From Phreatobacter oligotrophus (GTDB lineage: Bacteria > Pseudomonadota > Alphaproteobacteria > Rhizobiales > Phreatobacteraceae), in the NCBI RefSeq assembly GCF_003046185.1, contig NZ_PZZL01000002.1:615384-679383 (forward strand): a DNA stretch of 64,000 nucleotides, written 5' to 3'. The notes beneath the pieces are model-generated. The model worked only from the letters and a program-made list of their open reading frames with translations. It searched no databases and was not told the DNA's origin. The position numbers were made by a program, and so were the translations under genes. Position 1 is the first letter of the stretch. Each line of letters starts with the position of its first letter. Of the stretch, positions 1 to 8,628 are shown one piece after another.

Positions 1-1005
1 GAGCCGGCCGAACTCGTCATCGCCGCCAAGGCCGGCACGCCGCTGCGCGAGGTGACGGAGACGCTCAGCCAGCGCGGCCAGCGCCTGCCGTTCGAGCCGA
101 TGGACCACCGGCGTCTGCTCGGCACGACCGGGGAGCCGACGGTCGGGGGCGTCGCGGCGGCCAATGTCTCGGGTCCCGCGCGGATCAATCTCGGCGCGGC
201 ACGCGACTCGATGATCGGGCTGAAATTCGTCAACGGGCTCGGCGAGGACGTGAAGTCCGGCGGACGGGTGATGAAGAACGTCACGGGCCTCGACCTGGTG
301 AAGGCGCTGGCCGGCTCCTACGGCACGCTCGCCGTTTTCCACGAGGTCTGCTTCAAGGTGCTGCCGGTCGCCGAGGGCGAGCGGACGCTGGTGATCGCTG
401 GCCTTCCCGTCGCCAAGGCGGTGGCGGCGCTCTCCGCAGCCCTCGGCTCGCCCTTCGAGCCGACCGGCGCGGCGCATGTGCCGGCTTCGGGCACCGAGGC
501 CGCCCGCACGCTCATCCGCATCGAGGGCTTTGACGCCTCGCTCGCCTACCGCACGGACGCGCTCGCCAAGCTGCTGGCGCCCTTCGGCGCCGTCTCGGTC
601 ATCGACGGTGACGAGGGCCGTGCGCTCTGGGCGGGCATCCGCGATGCCGCCCTCTTCGCCGGCACCGACGAGGCCGTCTGGCGCATCTCGGTGCCGCCGA
701 GCGCGGCCCCGGCCCTGGCGGACCGTCTGGCGCCGCTCGCGCCGCGCATGCTTATGGACTGGGGCGGCGGCCTCGTCTGGGCCGGCGTCGCCGCCGAGGG
801 GGATGCCGGCGCCAAAGCCGTCCATGCTGCGGCCAAGGCCGCGGGCGGCTACGCGACGCTGATCCGGGCGCCGGAGACCATCCGGGGCGCGGTGGACGTT
901 TTCGCGCCTCCCGCAGGCCCCGCCATGGCCCTGCAGCAGCGCATTAAGGCGAGTTTCGACCCGGACGGGATCCTCAATCCCGGTCGCATGTATCGGGGGA
1001 TGTGA
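1..1005 (+). CDS. glcE: Glycolate oxidase FAD-binding subunit GlcE (5' end outside window)
   Basis: The frame is open from base 1, so the true start lies upstream. GlcE is the second FAD-binding subunit of glycolate oxidase (GlcDEF), which oxidises glycolate to glyoxylate. The visible part has the FAD-binding type 4 features of the family: AGTPLREV near the start, GTTGEPTVGGVAAANVSGP, then RVMKNVTGLDLVKALAGSYG, and a C-terminal FDPDGILNPGRM that closes the family. The stop is followed after 4 nt by glcF, so the two are co-transcribed and glcD is expected just upstream. Only the N-terminus is missing. Confidence 0.93.
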   Translation, partial: EPAELVIAAKAGTPLREVTETLSQRGQRLPFEPMDHRRLLGTTGEPTVGGVAAANVSGPARINLGAARDSMIGLKFVNGLGEDVKSGGRVMKNVTGLDLVKALAGSYGTLAVFHEVCFKVLPVAEGERTLVIAGLPVAKAVAALSAALGSPFEPTGAAHVPASGTEAARTLIRIEGFDASLAYRTDALAKLLAPFGAVSVIDGDEGRALWAGIRDAALFAGTDEAVWRISVPPSAAPALADRLAPLAPRMLMDWGGGLVWAGVAAEGDAGAKAVHAAAKAAGGYATLIRAPETIRGAVDVFAPPAGPAMALQQRIKASFDPDGILNPGRMYRGM

Positions 1006-1009
1006 GGCC

Positions 1010-2434
1010 ATGCAGACCAACTTCACGCCCGAACAGCTCGCCGATCCCGCCATCGCCACGTCGGAGAAGATCCTCCGGACCTGCGTCCATTGCGGCTTCT
1101 GCACCGCGACCTGCCCGACCTACCAACTGCTCGGCGACGAGCTCGATTCCCCGCGCGGCCGCATCTACCTGATGAAGGAGATGTTCGAGACGGGGCGTCC
1201 GGCGACGGCCGAGGTGGTCAAGCATGTCGACCGCTGCCTCTCGTGCCTCTCCTGCATGACGACCTGCCCCTCGGGCGTGCATTACATGCACCTCGTCGAC
1301 CATGCCCGCGCCCATATCGAGGCGACCTACCAGCGGCCCTGGCAGGACCGGCTGATGCGTGGCGTGCTCGCCACCATCCTGCCCTATCCGAACCGCTTCC
1401 GGCTGGCGCTCGCCGGCGGTTTCCTCGCCAAGAAGGCGCTCTCCGTCGTCTCGGTGCTGCGCTGGAAGGGCCGCGCGGCGGTCGCCGTGTCGCGCAAGGC
1501 GATCGGTCCCATTGCCGAGCGCGCCGGCATCCTCAAGCGCACCCGCGCCATGATCGAACTCGCCCCCGACCGGCTGCCCTCGCGCTCGCATCTCGACCGG
1601 GGCGGCGTGCATCCGGCGGAAGGTGTGCGCCGTGGCCGCGTGGCGCTGCTGCAGGGCTGCGCCCAGCCGGTGCTGCAGCCGGGCATCAACGAGGCGGCGG
1701 TGCGGCTGCTGACGCGGCTCGGCGTCGAGGTGGTCTTCGCCAAGGGCGAGGGCTGCTGCGGCGCGCTCGTCCACCATATGGGCCGCGAGGAGCAGAGCCA
1801 CGCGCAGGCCAAGCGCACCATCGATGCCTGGATCGCCGAGATGGATGGCGCGGGCCTCGATGCCATCATCATCACGGCATCGGGCTGCGGCACGACGATC
1901 AAGGATTACGGCTTCATGTTCCGCAACGACCCCGCCTATGCCGAGAAGGCGGCGCGAGTCTCGGCCATGGCCAAGGACGTCACGGAATATCTGGCGACGC
2001 TGGACCTGCCCGCCCGTCCCGGCAACGGCATCGTCGCGACCTATCACTCGGCCTGCTCGATGCAGCACGGCCAGCAGATCAAGGACACGCCGAAGAATCT
2101 GCTGAAGGCCGCCGGTTTCACCGTGAAGGAGCCGCCGGAGGGCCATCTCTGCTGCGGGTCGGCGGGCGTCTACAACATCATGCAGCCGGAGATCGCCGAG
2201 CGGCTGCGCGACCGCAAGGTGGCGAACCTCGACAAGACGCGGCCTGACGTGATCGCCGCCGGCAATATCGGCTGCATCACCCAGATCGCGAAGGGCTACG
2301 AAGACCACGCCCGGCCGGTGCCGATCGTCCACACCGTGGAACTCATCGACTGGGCCCATGGCGGACCGGTGCCGGAGGCGCTGGCCGATACGCTGCTGAC
2401 GGCGCGGCCGGCGGGGCTTGCCGCCGCCGAATAG
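1010..2434 (+). CDS. glcF: Glycolate oxidase iron-sulfur subunit GlcF
   Basis: 474 residues, the usual length. Two 4Fe-4S ferredoxin motifs of the form CxxCxxCxxxCP are seen at residues 25-36 (CVHCGFCTATCP) and 76-87 (CLSCLSCMTTCP). The C-terminal half has two cysteine-rich CCG segments (GCCGALVHH and HLCCGSAGVYN), as in heterodisulfide-reductase-type electron carriers. GlcF passes electrons from the flavoprotein subunits towards the quinone pool at the membrane. It starts 4 nt after glcE. The next gene on the other strand (ohrR) ends 2 nt after its stop, with no clear terminator between. Confidence 0.96.
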   Translation: MQTNFTPEQLADPAIATSEKILRTCVHCGFCTATCPTYQLLGDELDSPRGRIYLMKEMFETGRPATAEVVKHVDRCLSCLSCMTTCPSGVHYMHLVDHARAHIEATYQRPWQDRLMRGVLATILPYPNRFRLALAGGFLAKKALSVVSVLRWKGRAAVAVSRKAIGPIAERAGILKRTRAMIELAPDRLPSRSHLDRGGVHPAEGVRRGRVALLQGCAQPVLQPGINEAAVRLLTRLGVEVVFAKGEGCCGALVHHMGREEQSHAQAKRTIDAWIAEMDGAGLDAIIITASGCGTTIKDYGFMFRNDPAYAEKAARVSAMAKDVTEYLATLDLPARPGNGIVATYHSACSMQHGQQIKDTPKNLLKAAGFTVKEPPEGHLCCGSAGVYNIMQPEIAERLRDRKVANLDKTRPDVIAAGNIGCITQIAKGYEDHARPVPIVHTVELIDWAHGGPVPEALADTLLTARPAGLAAAE

Positions 2435-2436
2435 GG

Positions 2437-2898
2437 TCAGGCCGGGTCGGTTGCCCCGGCCGTGGCGTTGAGCGCATCGCGCAGCGCGGCGATGTCCTGT
2501 CGCAGCCGGATGACATCCGGCCAAGGGCGGCCGATGGCGCAGCCGAGCGCGAGCGGAATGTCCTTCGCCTTGGCCTTCAGCGCCCGGCCCTCAGCCGTGA
2601 GACCGATCCGCACGGACCGCTCGTCCTCGGGATCGCGACGGCGCGCGACGAAGCCGAGCTTCTCGAGGCGCTTGAGGAGCGGGGTCAGCGTGCCCGAATC
2701 GAGCCCGAGCCGCTCGCCGATCGCCTTGACCGAGAGGTCGTCCCGTTCCCAGAGAACGAGCATGGTGAGGTACTGGGGATAGGTCAGCCCCAGCGGCGCC
2801 AGCAGCGGCTTGTAGACGCGCGTGAAGGCCTGCGCCGCGGAATAAACCGCGAAGCACAGCTGGTCGCCGAGCTTCAGAACGTCATGATCGTCCGCCAT
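2437..2898 (-). CDS. ohrR: MarR-family peroxide sensor OhrR
   Basis: About 153 residues, MarR-type winged helix. The N-terminal segment GDQLCFAVYSA carries the single reactive Cys (Cys15 from this start) that OhrR proteins use to sense organic hydroperoxides; the wing region has DSGTLTPLLKRLEKLGF and DERSVRIGLT. Two adjacent ATG codons (2901 and 2898) follow a GGAGG; the second is better spaced. A longer frame upstream to 2994 would run through the operator and is unlikely. It is divergent from ohr, and the shared spacer holds a strong palindrome, so OhrR probably represses both genes until its Cys is oxidised. Confidence 0.9.
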   Translation of the reverse strand: MADDHDVLKLGDQLCFAVYSAAQAFTRVYKPLLAPLGLTYPQYLTMLVLWERDDLSVKAIGERLGLDSGTLTPLLKRLEKLGFVARRRDPEDERSVRIGLTAEGRALKAKAKDIPLALGCAIGRPWPDVIRLRQDIAALRDALNATAGATDPA

Positions 2899-2968
2899 CA
2901 TCGCCTCCGCTGCCCAGAGACCGCAGCCGCCGCCGCAGCGCAAGGCTGCACATTGGGCGAGATGACCT

Positions 2969-2995
2969 ATTGCAAACAATTTGATTGTGTGCAAT
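2969..2995. promoter_or_regulatory. Probable OhrR operator between ohrR and ohr
   Basis: A 27-bp palindrome centred on 2982. The core is ACAAT-TTG-ATTGT, very like the TACAATT/AATTGTA sites bound by OhrR repressors; the outer arms ATTGCA and TGCAAT share the same centre, with only one mismatched pair (2975/2989). TTGCAA at 2970-2975 could be a -35 element for ohr with the operator filling the spacer, which would give direct occlusion of the polymerase. The symmetry is read directly; the role is inferred from position and the known OhrR site. Confidence 0.8.
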
Positions 2996-3050
2996 CTAAT
3001 TTATGACGCTGATCGAGCGCCCCTTTCACCATCGCCCCAGGGAGAGCCCC

Positions 3051-3473
3051 ATGAAGATCCTCTACACCGCCCACGGTTCCGCCACCGGTGGCCGCACCGG
3101 CTCCGCCGCCTCGGATGACGGCCGCCTGTCCGTGACCCTCGACACGCCGAAGGAGCTCGGCGGTGGCGGCGGCCAGGGCACCAATCCCGAACAGCTTTTC
3201 GCGGCCGGCTATTCCGCCTGCTTCCTCGGCGCGCTGAAGTTCGTCGCCGGCAAGGAGAAGGTCGCCCTTCCCGCCGAGACCAAGGTGAGCGCTGCGGTCG
3301 GCATCGGCCCGCGCGATGACGGCACGGGCTTCAGCATCGATGTCGGCCTGACCATCAGCGCCCCGGGCGTGGACAAGGCCGTGCTCGAGGACCTGGTCGC
3401 GAAGGCCCACATCGTGTGCCCCTATTCGGAGGCGACCCGGAAGAACCTCGACGTGCGCCTCGCCGTCGCCTGA
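3051..3473 (+). CDS. ohr: Organic hydroperoxide resistance protein Ohr
   Basis: 140 residues, OsmC/Ohr family thiol peroxidase that reduces organic hydroperoxides in the cytoplasm. The N-terminus [14 protein letters not shown] is typical, and both catalytic cysteines are in place: Cys57 in [12 protein letters not shown] and Cys123 in [11 protein letters not shown]. The ATG at 3051 follows GGGAGAG; an in-frame ATG at 3003 lies next to the operator and would add an unconserved leader. It is divergent from ohrR and followed by a strong hairpin terminator. Confidence 0.96.
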   Translation: MKILYTAHGSATGGRTGSAASDDGRLSVTLDTPKELGGGGGQGTNPEQLFAAGYSACFLGALKFVAGKEKVALPAETKVSAAVGIGPRDDGTGFSIDVGLTISAPGVDKAVLEDLVAKAHIVCPYSEATRKNLDVRLAVA

Positions 3474-3492
3474 TCAGGCCAGTTCCTCCAGC

Positions 3493-3524
3493 AAGGGCGT
3501 CCGCGGCTCGCCGCGGGCGCCCTT
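3493..3524. terminator. Bidirectional hairpin terminator after ohr
   Basis: Arms AAGGGCGTCCGCGG and CCGCGGGCGCCCTT close a CTCG loop; the one non-Watson-Crick position is a G-T wobble. It lies between the convergent ends of ohr and the glycosyltransferase-like gene, so it can serve both. Confidence 0.8.
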
Positions 3525-3530
3525 GTCGCG

Positions 3531-4496
3531 TCAGGCCGACGCCGGTCCGAGCGCCGAGCCAAGCCCATAGGCGGCGACGAAAGCGTCGAGATCGGCCTGG
3601 GTGATCGCGCCGCCCGCCATGGCCAGGGCGCGGTTGCCGATGAGCGCCCATTTGTCGACGGGGATGTGCCGCATGATCTCGGACCTGACGCGCGGCATGG
3701 CGGCAGCGACCTCGGGAATGGTCAGGACCCCGCGCCGGCGCTGGAAGGCCTGCTCCTTGCGGGCGAACCGGCGATTGGCGCCGCTGTCGATCTCGTAATT
3801 GGCGAAACCGAGCCCGGTCTTCAGGTACTTCATGTGCCAATAGGCGAAGCCGGCGAAGACCCGGCGGAAATGATACTTGCGGAAGTCCTCGAAGCGGCGG
3901 TCGTGGACGAAATAGGCGTCCGGCGTCATGGCGAAGAAGCCGATGTCGCCATTGCCGGAAAAGGGCGTGTCGGCGTGGATGCCGATGAGGCCCGCCTCGT
4001 CGCGGACGAGGTTGAGCCCGGAGAAACACAGCATCCGGCCGGGCGCGAGGCCCTCGTCGCGCAGCCGCTTCACCATGGGGACGAGGCCGCGCTCGAAGGC
4101 GATGTGGTCGTCGTCGAGCTTGACGACGATCTGCCTGTTCGTCCGGGTCAGGGCGAAGTTCGAGTAGTTGACGACGCTGTGCGGCGAGGCCGCGGGCTCC
4201 GCCGCATGGGCCGTGGAGCCGGGCGGATGGACCCGCGGCAGGTAGTGAAACACCTTAAGCTTGTCGGGGCCGAGCTCGTCCTGCAAGGCGGCAAGGACCG
4301 CCTCGGTGCCGTCGGTGCACTGGTTGTAGACGGCGACGATCTCATCGACGAAGGGCGCGTGGCTGAGGATTGTCGGGCGCAGGAAATCGGCGCCGTTGCG
4401 CGTGCGCACGAAGGCCGAGATGCCGGGCCGACGCTCCGCGACGGCGAGATCGCCGGGGCGGAAGGAGTAGGTGTCGACGGGAGTGATGGAGGCCAT
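3531..4496 (-). CDS. Glycosyltransferase-like protein (GT-A fold)
   Basis: About 321 residues from the ATG at 4496. The N-terminal half reads as a GT-A nucleotide-sugar transferase: GISAFVRTRNGADFLRPTI, then VDEIVAVYNQCTDGTE, and an acidic metal-binding motif VVKLDDDHIAFE in the DxD position. No signal peptide or membrane segment is visible, so it is cytoplasmic. The C-terminal half is rich in aromatic and basic residues and is not recognised. It is alone between the ohr terminator and malate synthase, so there is no operon to suggest the acceptor. Family-level call only; it might also be annotated as hypothetical. Confidence 0.65.
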   Translation of the reverse strand: MASITPVDTYSFRPGDLAVAERRPGISAFVRTRNGADFLRPTILSHAPFVDEIVAVYNQCTDGTEAVLAALQDELGPDKLKVFHYLPRVHPPGSTAHAAEPAASPHSVVNYSNFALTRTNRQIVVKLDDDHIAFERGLVPMVKRLRDEGLAPGRMLCFSGLNLVRDEAGLIGIHADTPFSGNGDIGFFAMTPDAYFVHDRRFEDFRKYHFRRVFAGFAYWHMKYLKTGLGFANYEIDSGANRRFARKEQAFQRRRGVLTIPEVAAAMPRVRSEIMRHIPVDKWALIGNRALAMAGGAITQADLDAFVAAYGLGSALGPASA

Positions 4497-4707
4497 GGGA
4501 TGACGCTGCGGCGGGTGCCCCGGCATTAGACGCCGCGGCCGGGAAAATCCAGCGGCCACTCGCCGCGGCTACCGACCGCACCATGTCGTCGATTGTTTCC
4601 GCGCAGGAGAAAGTCCTCGTCACCTTGGTTCGTTTCGGCATAGCCCGCGCTCGCCTATAACCCTCCCCATGGCCGCGCCCCGATCGCGGCACGAGGAGGA
4701 GATGACC

Positions 4708-6297
4708 ATGACCGCGATGACCGGCGTCACCATCAAGGGCGCCATGGGCCCCCGCTACGACGAGATCCTGACCCCCGAGGCCCTCGCCTTCGTGGTCGAC
4801 CTGCAGCGCACCTTCAACGAGACCCGCAAGCGCCTGCTGAAGCTGCGCGTCGAGCGCCAGAAGCAGTTCGACGCCGGCGCCCTCCCCGACTTCCTCGCCG
4901 AGACCAAGCACATCCGCGATGCCGCCTGGACCGTGGCGCCGATCCCGGCGGATCTCCAGGACCGCCGCGTCGAGATCACCGGCCCCGTGGACCGCAAGAT
5001 GGTCATCAATGCGCTGAACTGCGGCGCCAAGTGCTTCATGGCTGATTTCGAGGACGCCAACTCGCCGACCTGGTCGAACCAGATCGAGGGCCAGATCAAC
5101 CTGAAGGACCGCTGGGCCGGCACCCTCGCCTTCACCGATCCGAATTCCGGCAAGTCCTACGCGATGAAGGACAGGGTCGCCGTCATCATCCCGCGCCCGC
5201 GCGGCTGGCACCTGCCCGAGGTTCATGTGCAGGTCGACGGCGAGGACATGTCCGGCTCGCTCTTCGACTTCGGCCTCTATGTCTTCCACAATGCCAAGTC
5301 GGCGATCGCCAAGGGCTCGGGCCCCTATTTCTACCTGCCGAAGATGGAGAGCCATCTCGAGGCGCGGCTGTGGAACGACGTCTTCGTCCACGCTCAGGAC
5401 AAGCTCGGCATCCCCAAGGGCACGATCAAGGCGACCGTCCTGATCGAGACGCTGCCGGCGGCCTTCGAGATGGACGAGATCCTGTTCGAGCTGAAGGACC
5501 ACATGGCGGGCCTCAATGCCGGCCGCTGGGACTACATCTTCTCCTTCATCAAGAAGCTCGCCCGGAACCAGGCCTATGTCCTCCCCGACCGCGGCCAGGT
5601 GGTGATGAGCAAGGCCTTCCTGAAGGCCTATGCCGAGCTCCTCGTGAAGACCTGCCACAAGCGCGGCGCCTTCGCGATGGGCGGCATGGCGGCGCAGATC
5701 CCGATCAAGAACAATCCCGAGGCCAATGCTGCGGCCTTCGCCAAGGTGAAGGCTGACAAGGAGCGCGAGGCCACGATCGGCCATGACGGCACCTGGGTCG
5801 CCCATCCGGACCTCGTGCCGGTCGCCATGGAGGCCTTCGACCGCCTCATGCCGACGCCGAACCAGGTCTCGCGCCAGCGCGACGACGTCACCGTCGGCCA
5901 GAAGGACCTGCTGCAGATCCACGAGGGCACCAAGACCGAAGCCGGCTACCGCGAGAACATCCGCGTCGGCGTCCAGTATATCGAGGCCTGGCTGCGCGGC
6001 CGCGGCGCCGTGCCGATCTACAACCTCATGGAGGACGCGGCGACCGCCGAGATCTCCCGCGCGCAAATCTGGCAGTGGACGACCTACGGCGTGGCGCTGG
6101 AGGGCGGCATCGCCTGCACCCCGGACTTCTTCGACCGGGCGCTGAAGGAGGAAATGGAGGTCGTGCGGAACGAGGTCGGCGCCGAGGCTTTCGACAAGGG
6201 CCGCTTCAAGGAGGCGATCGGCCTGTTCCGCACCCTGTCGCTGGCGCCGGACTTCGAAGAGTTCCTCACCCTGCCGGCCTACCGCATGCTTGCCTGA
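4708..6297 (+). CDS. aceB: Malate synthase A
   Basis: About 529 residues, the length of the MSA form. It condenses glyoxylate with acetyl-CoA to give malate (glyoxylate cycle and glycolate assimilation). Conserved segments are MADFEDANSPTW (active-site Asp-Glu), VAVIIPRPRGWHLPEVHV, TVLIETLPAAFEMDEIL, GRWDYIFSFIKK, GGMAAQIPIK and the late NLMEDAATAEISRAQIWQW. AGGAGG at 4694-4699 is 8 nt from the ATG at 4708 and only 2 nt from the ATG at 4702, so 4708 is preferred. A strong terminator follows. Its nearness to glcEF fits a shared glyoxylate-consuming role. Confidence 0.95.
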   Translation: MTAMTGVTIKGAMGPRYDEILTPEALAFVVDLQRTFNETRKRLLKLRVERQKQFDAGALPDFLAETKHIRDAAWTVAPIPADLQDRRVEITGPVDRKMVINALNCGAKCFMADFEDANSPTWSNQIEGQINLKDRWAGTLAFTDPNSGKSYAMKDRVAVIIPRPRGWHLPEVHVQVDGEDMSGSLFDFGLYVFHNAKSAIAKGSGPYFYLPKMESHLEARLWNDVFVHAQDKLGIPKGTIKATVLIETLPAAFEMDEILFELKDHMAGLNAGRWDYIFSFIKKLARNQAYVLPDRGQVVMSKAFLKAYAELLVKTCHKRGAFAMGGMAAQIPIKNNPEANAAAFAKVKADKEREATIGHDGTWVAHPDLVPVAMEAFDRLMPTPNQVSRQRDDVTVGQKDLLQIHEGTKTEAGYRENIRVGVQYIEAWLRGRGAVPIYNLMEDAATAEISRAQIWQWTTYGVALEGGIACTPDFFDRALKEEMEVVRNEVGAEAFDKGRFKEAIGLFRTLSLAPDFEEFLTLPAYRMLA

Positions 6298-6327
6298 CGA
6301 ATCACGCGCAAGACCAGAATGGTTAAC

Positions 6328-6361
6328 AAAGGCTCTGTTGCGGCAATGCAACAGAGCCTTT
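6328..6361 (+). terminator. Terminator after malate synthase
   Basis: A perfect 14-bp stem, AAAGGCTCTGTTGC paired with GCAACAGAGCCTTT around a GGCAAT loop, with a short T tract. It ends the aceB transcript and isolates the porin gene. Confidence 0.9.
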
Positions 6362-6508
6362 GCTTCAGTTACGTGTGCCGATTATTTGGGCGGAAGACTG
6401 CTGCTTGCCTCGTTTTTTGCCTTCCCTGCCACGTCCGGTTGTGACGTGATCGTGTCGTGTTCAAGGTGATTTGGGTCGAAGCAACGGCCCCGCAGGCAGG
6501 AGACGCAG

Positions 6509-7390
6509 ATGTTTCGCAAGTTCGTTCTCACCGGCCTTCTGGCTGCCGCGCTCGGCACGGGCGCCCAGGCTGCCGATGTGGCCGCTCCCCCGGCGATTGC
6601 CGCTCCGGCGCCGTGGGCCTTCGACTTCGCCTTCGGCGGCAAGTTGATGTCGGACTATAATTTCCGCGGTATCTCGCAGTCGGCCCGCGGCCCCTCGGTC
6701 AACGTCTACGGCGAACTGCGCTACGGCTGGCTCTATGGCGGCGCGGCCTTCTGGACCACCAAGCTGCCGACCCGCCCGGTCGGCGAGATCGACATCTATG
6801 GTGGTATCCGCCCGGTCATCGGCGACCTGACCCTCGACCTCGGCCTGATGTACTACCTCTACACGCCGGAGCGGCAGTTCATCACCACCGGCGCCGAGAC
6901 CCCGGTGGCGCTTGCCGGCACCTGGACGCCGCGCAACACCGACTTCCTCGAGTTCTACGGCAAGGCCGGCTACGACATCACCCCCCAGTTCAACCTGGGC
7001 GGCGCGGTCTACTACTCGGCCAACTGGCTCGGCACCGGCGCCTACGGCCTCTATGCCGAGGTCAACGCCAAGTACAAGCTGCCGAACGATTTCGCCATCT
7101 CGGGTGCCCTGGGCCACTACTGGCTGGGCAACACGACGGTCTTCGGCGTCAACAACTTCAACATCCAGGACTACCTGTACTGGAACGCCGGCGTGTCCTG
7201 GACCTACAAGGACGCGGTCACCCTCGACCTGCGCTACCATGGCACCAACCTGACCTCGCAGCAGTGCTTCGCGACGACCGGCGACTACCGCGGCGTGTTC
7301 ACCGGCTCGGGCCGCTCCAACTGGTGCGGTCACAGCGTGGTGGCGACCCTCTCGGTCGACCTGCAGTGGTCCAAGCTGCCCTACAAGTGA
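6509..7390 (+). CDS. TorF-family putative porin
   Basis: 293 residues with a clear signal peptide (cleavage probably after GTGAQA). The mature protein has alternating aromatic-rich strands typical of an outer-membrane barrel (DFAFGGKLMSDYNFRGISQS, YGELRYGWLYGGAAFW, DIYGGIRPVIGDLTLDLGL) and matches the Gcw_chp/TorF proteobacterial family. Two cysteines near the C-terminus (QQCFAT and SNWCGH) might form a disulfide. A GGAGA ribosome site precedes the ATG. It is monocistronic, with strong terminators on both sides. The solute is unknown. Confidence 0.82.
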   Translation: MFRKFVLTGLLAAALGTGAQAADVAAPPAIAAPAPWAFDFAFGGKLMSDYNFRGISQSARGPSVNVYGELRYGWLYGGAAFWTTKLPTRPVGEIDIYGGIRPVIGDLTLDLGLMYYLYTPERQFITTGAETPVALAGTWTPRNTDFLEFYGKAGYDITPQFNLGGAVYYSANWLGTGAYGLYAEVNAKYKLPNDFAISGALGHYWLGNTTVFGVNNFNIQDYLYWNAGVSWTYKDAVTLDLRYHGTNLTSQQCFATTGDYRGVFTGSGRSNWCGHSVVATLSVDLQWSKLPYK

Positions 7391-7415
7391 TCTGATCCGA
7401 TCCTCAGGATCATCG

Positions 7416-7445
7416 AAGGCCGGGGCTCGCCCCGGCCTTTGTCGT
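7416..7445 (+). terminator. Terminator after the porin gene
   Basis: AAGGCCGGGG and CCCCGGCCTT enclose a CTCG loop, followed by TTTGTCGTT. A 10-bp G+C-rich stem 25 nt after the stop. Confidence 0.85.
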
Positions 7446-7626
7446 TGCAGGGGCTGCGACGCGCCGCCACGCCGATGGGCTCTGGCGTTGTGGCATTGGC
7501 GGTCCCATGTTTCCTCCGCCCAGGGAATCGTCTGCCGATGCGACATGAGATCGCCATGCAGCGGTGCCAGACAGGCAGCATGCGGGGGCGACCCGCCTCG
7601 ACCCGTCTTCCGGAGGATCCTTCCCC

Positions 7627-8496
7627 ATGAACCAACAGGAACGCGACATCATCGCCGGCCTGTTCGACCGCCTCAAATCGGCCGAGAGCCAGCAGCGCGA
7701 CCCCGAGGTCGATGCCTTCATCAAGGAGCGCCTCGTCCAGCAGCCCGGCGCGGTCTACGCGCTGCTGCAGTCCATGTATGTGTCCGACCAGGCGCTCAAC
7801 GACCTGTCGCGCCAGAACGAGGCGATGCAGGGCCAGCTCCGCGCCATGCAGGGCCAGATCGATCAGCTCCAGCAGCAGCTCCAGCGCCAGCCGGAGCCCC
7901 AGCAGGGCGGCTTCCTGTCCTCCATCTTCGGCTCCAAGCCGGCCGCTCCGCCCCCGGCGCCGCCGCGTCCGCTCGGCATGGGCATGGCCCCGCCGCCCCC
8001 CGGCTTCGGCCAGCCGCCCGCCGCGCCTGCCTATGGCGGCCCGCCGCAGCCCGGTTACGGCGCTCCGCCCCAGCCCGGCCCGTGGGGCCAGCCCCAGGGC
8101 GGCCCGATGGGCGCCCCGCAGGGTGGTCCCTGGGGTCAGCAGCCCCAGGGTGGTCCCTGGGGCCAGCAGGCCGCGCCCCAGCAGCAGAGCCGCGGTGGCG
8201 GCTTCCTGGCGACGGCCGCGACGGCAGCCGTGGGCGTTGCCGGCGGCATGCTCGCCGCCAATGCCATCTCCTCGATGATGGGCGGCGGCACCCGCACCGC
8301 GTCGGCGGCTCCGGCGACGGAGACCGGCGCCACCCAGTCGGCCGAGAAGAGCGCCCCGCAGGACAGCTACACCGGCGGCGCCGGTGACCAGAGCGCTGAA
8401 AAGGGCGGCTACGACCAGGGCTACGGCAACGACAGCTACCACGAGGCCGGCTACGACAATGGCGGCTACGACGATTTCGGCGGCGACGACATCTGA
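7627..8496 (+). CDS. DUF2076 protein with Gln/Pro-rich linker
   Basis: 289 residues from the ATG that follows GGAGGATCC. The N-terminal 70-90 residues (NQQERDIIAGLFDRLK... VDAFIKERL, then a Gln-rich helix around residues 60-90) match DUF2076. A long Pro/Gly/Gln-rich low-complexity region follows with repeated QGGPWGQ units, then a hydrophobic GGFLATAATAAVGVAGGMLAANAI segment that could be membrane-associated, and an acidic Gly/Tyr/Asp tail ending GGDDI. The function of the family is not established. It is followed by an inverted repeat and then the complex I gene. Confidence 0.8.
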   Translation: MNQQERDIIAGLFDRLKSAESQQRDPEVDAFIKERLVQQPGAVYALLQSMYVSDQALNDLSRQNEAMQGQLRAMQGQIDQLQQQLQRQPEPQQGGFLSSIFGSKPAAPPPAPPRPLGMGMAPPPPGFGQPPAAPAYGGPPQPGYGAPPQPGPWGQPQGGPMGAPQGGPWGQQPQGGPWGQQAAPQQQSRGGGFLATAATAAVGVAGGMLAANAISSMMGGGTRTASAAPATETGATQSAEKSAPQDSYTGGAGDQSAEKGGYDQGYGNDSYHEAGYDNGGYDDFGGDDI

Positions 8497-8519
8497 TCGC
8501 CTCTGAAAGCTTCTCGTGC

Positions 8520-8548
8520 GCGGCCGCTCCCCCCGGGGGGCGGCCGCT
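8520..8548 (+). terminator. Possible terminator after the DUF2076 gene
   Basis: GCGGCCGC-T-CCCC and GGGG-GGCGGCCGC form a near-perfect G+C hairpin 23 nt past the stop. There is no T tract, so termination is not certain. Confidence 0.4.
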
Positions 8549-8628
8549 GCCATGAGCGGGGCGCGGCTGGACATTGACCGGCGCGGGTGGCATGAACCGG
8601 ACATCCGGAAATCGCGCGCAGGCGGTCC

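Noticed and set aside
974..2524. 516-codon open frame on the minus strand over glcF
   Set aside because: It is antisense to a well conserved gene; the translation is His/Arg/Gly-rich with no domain.
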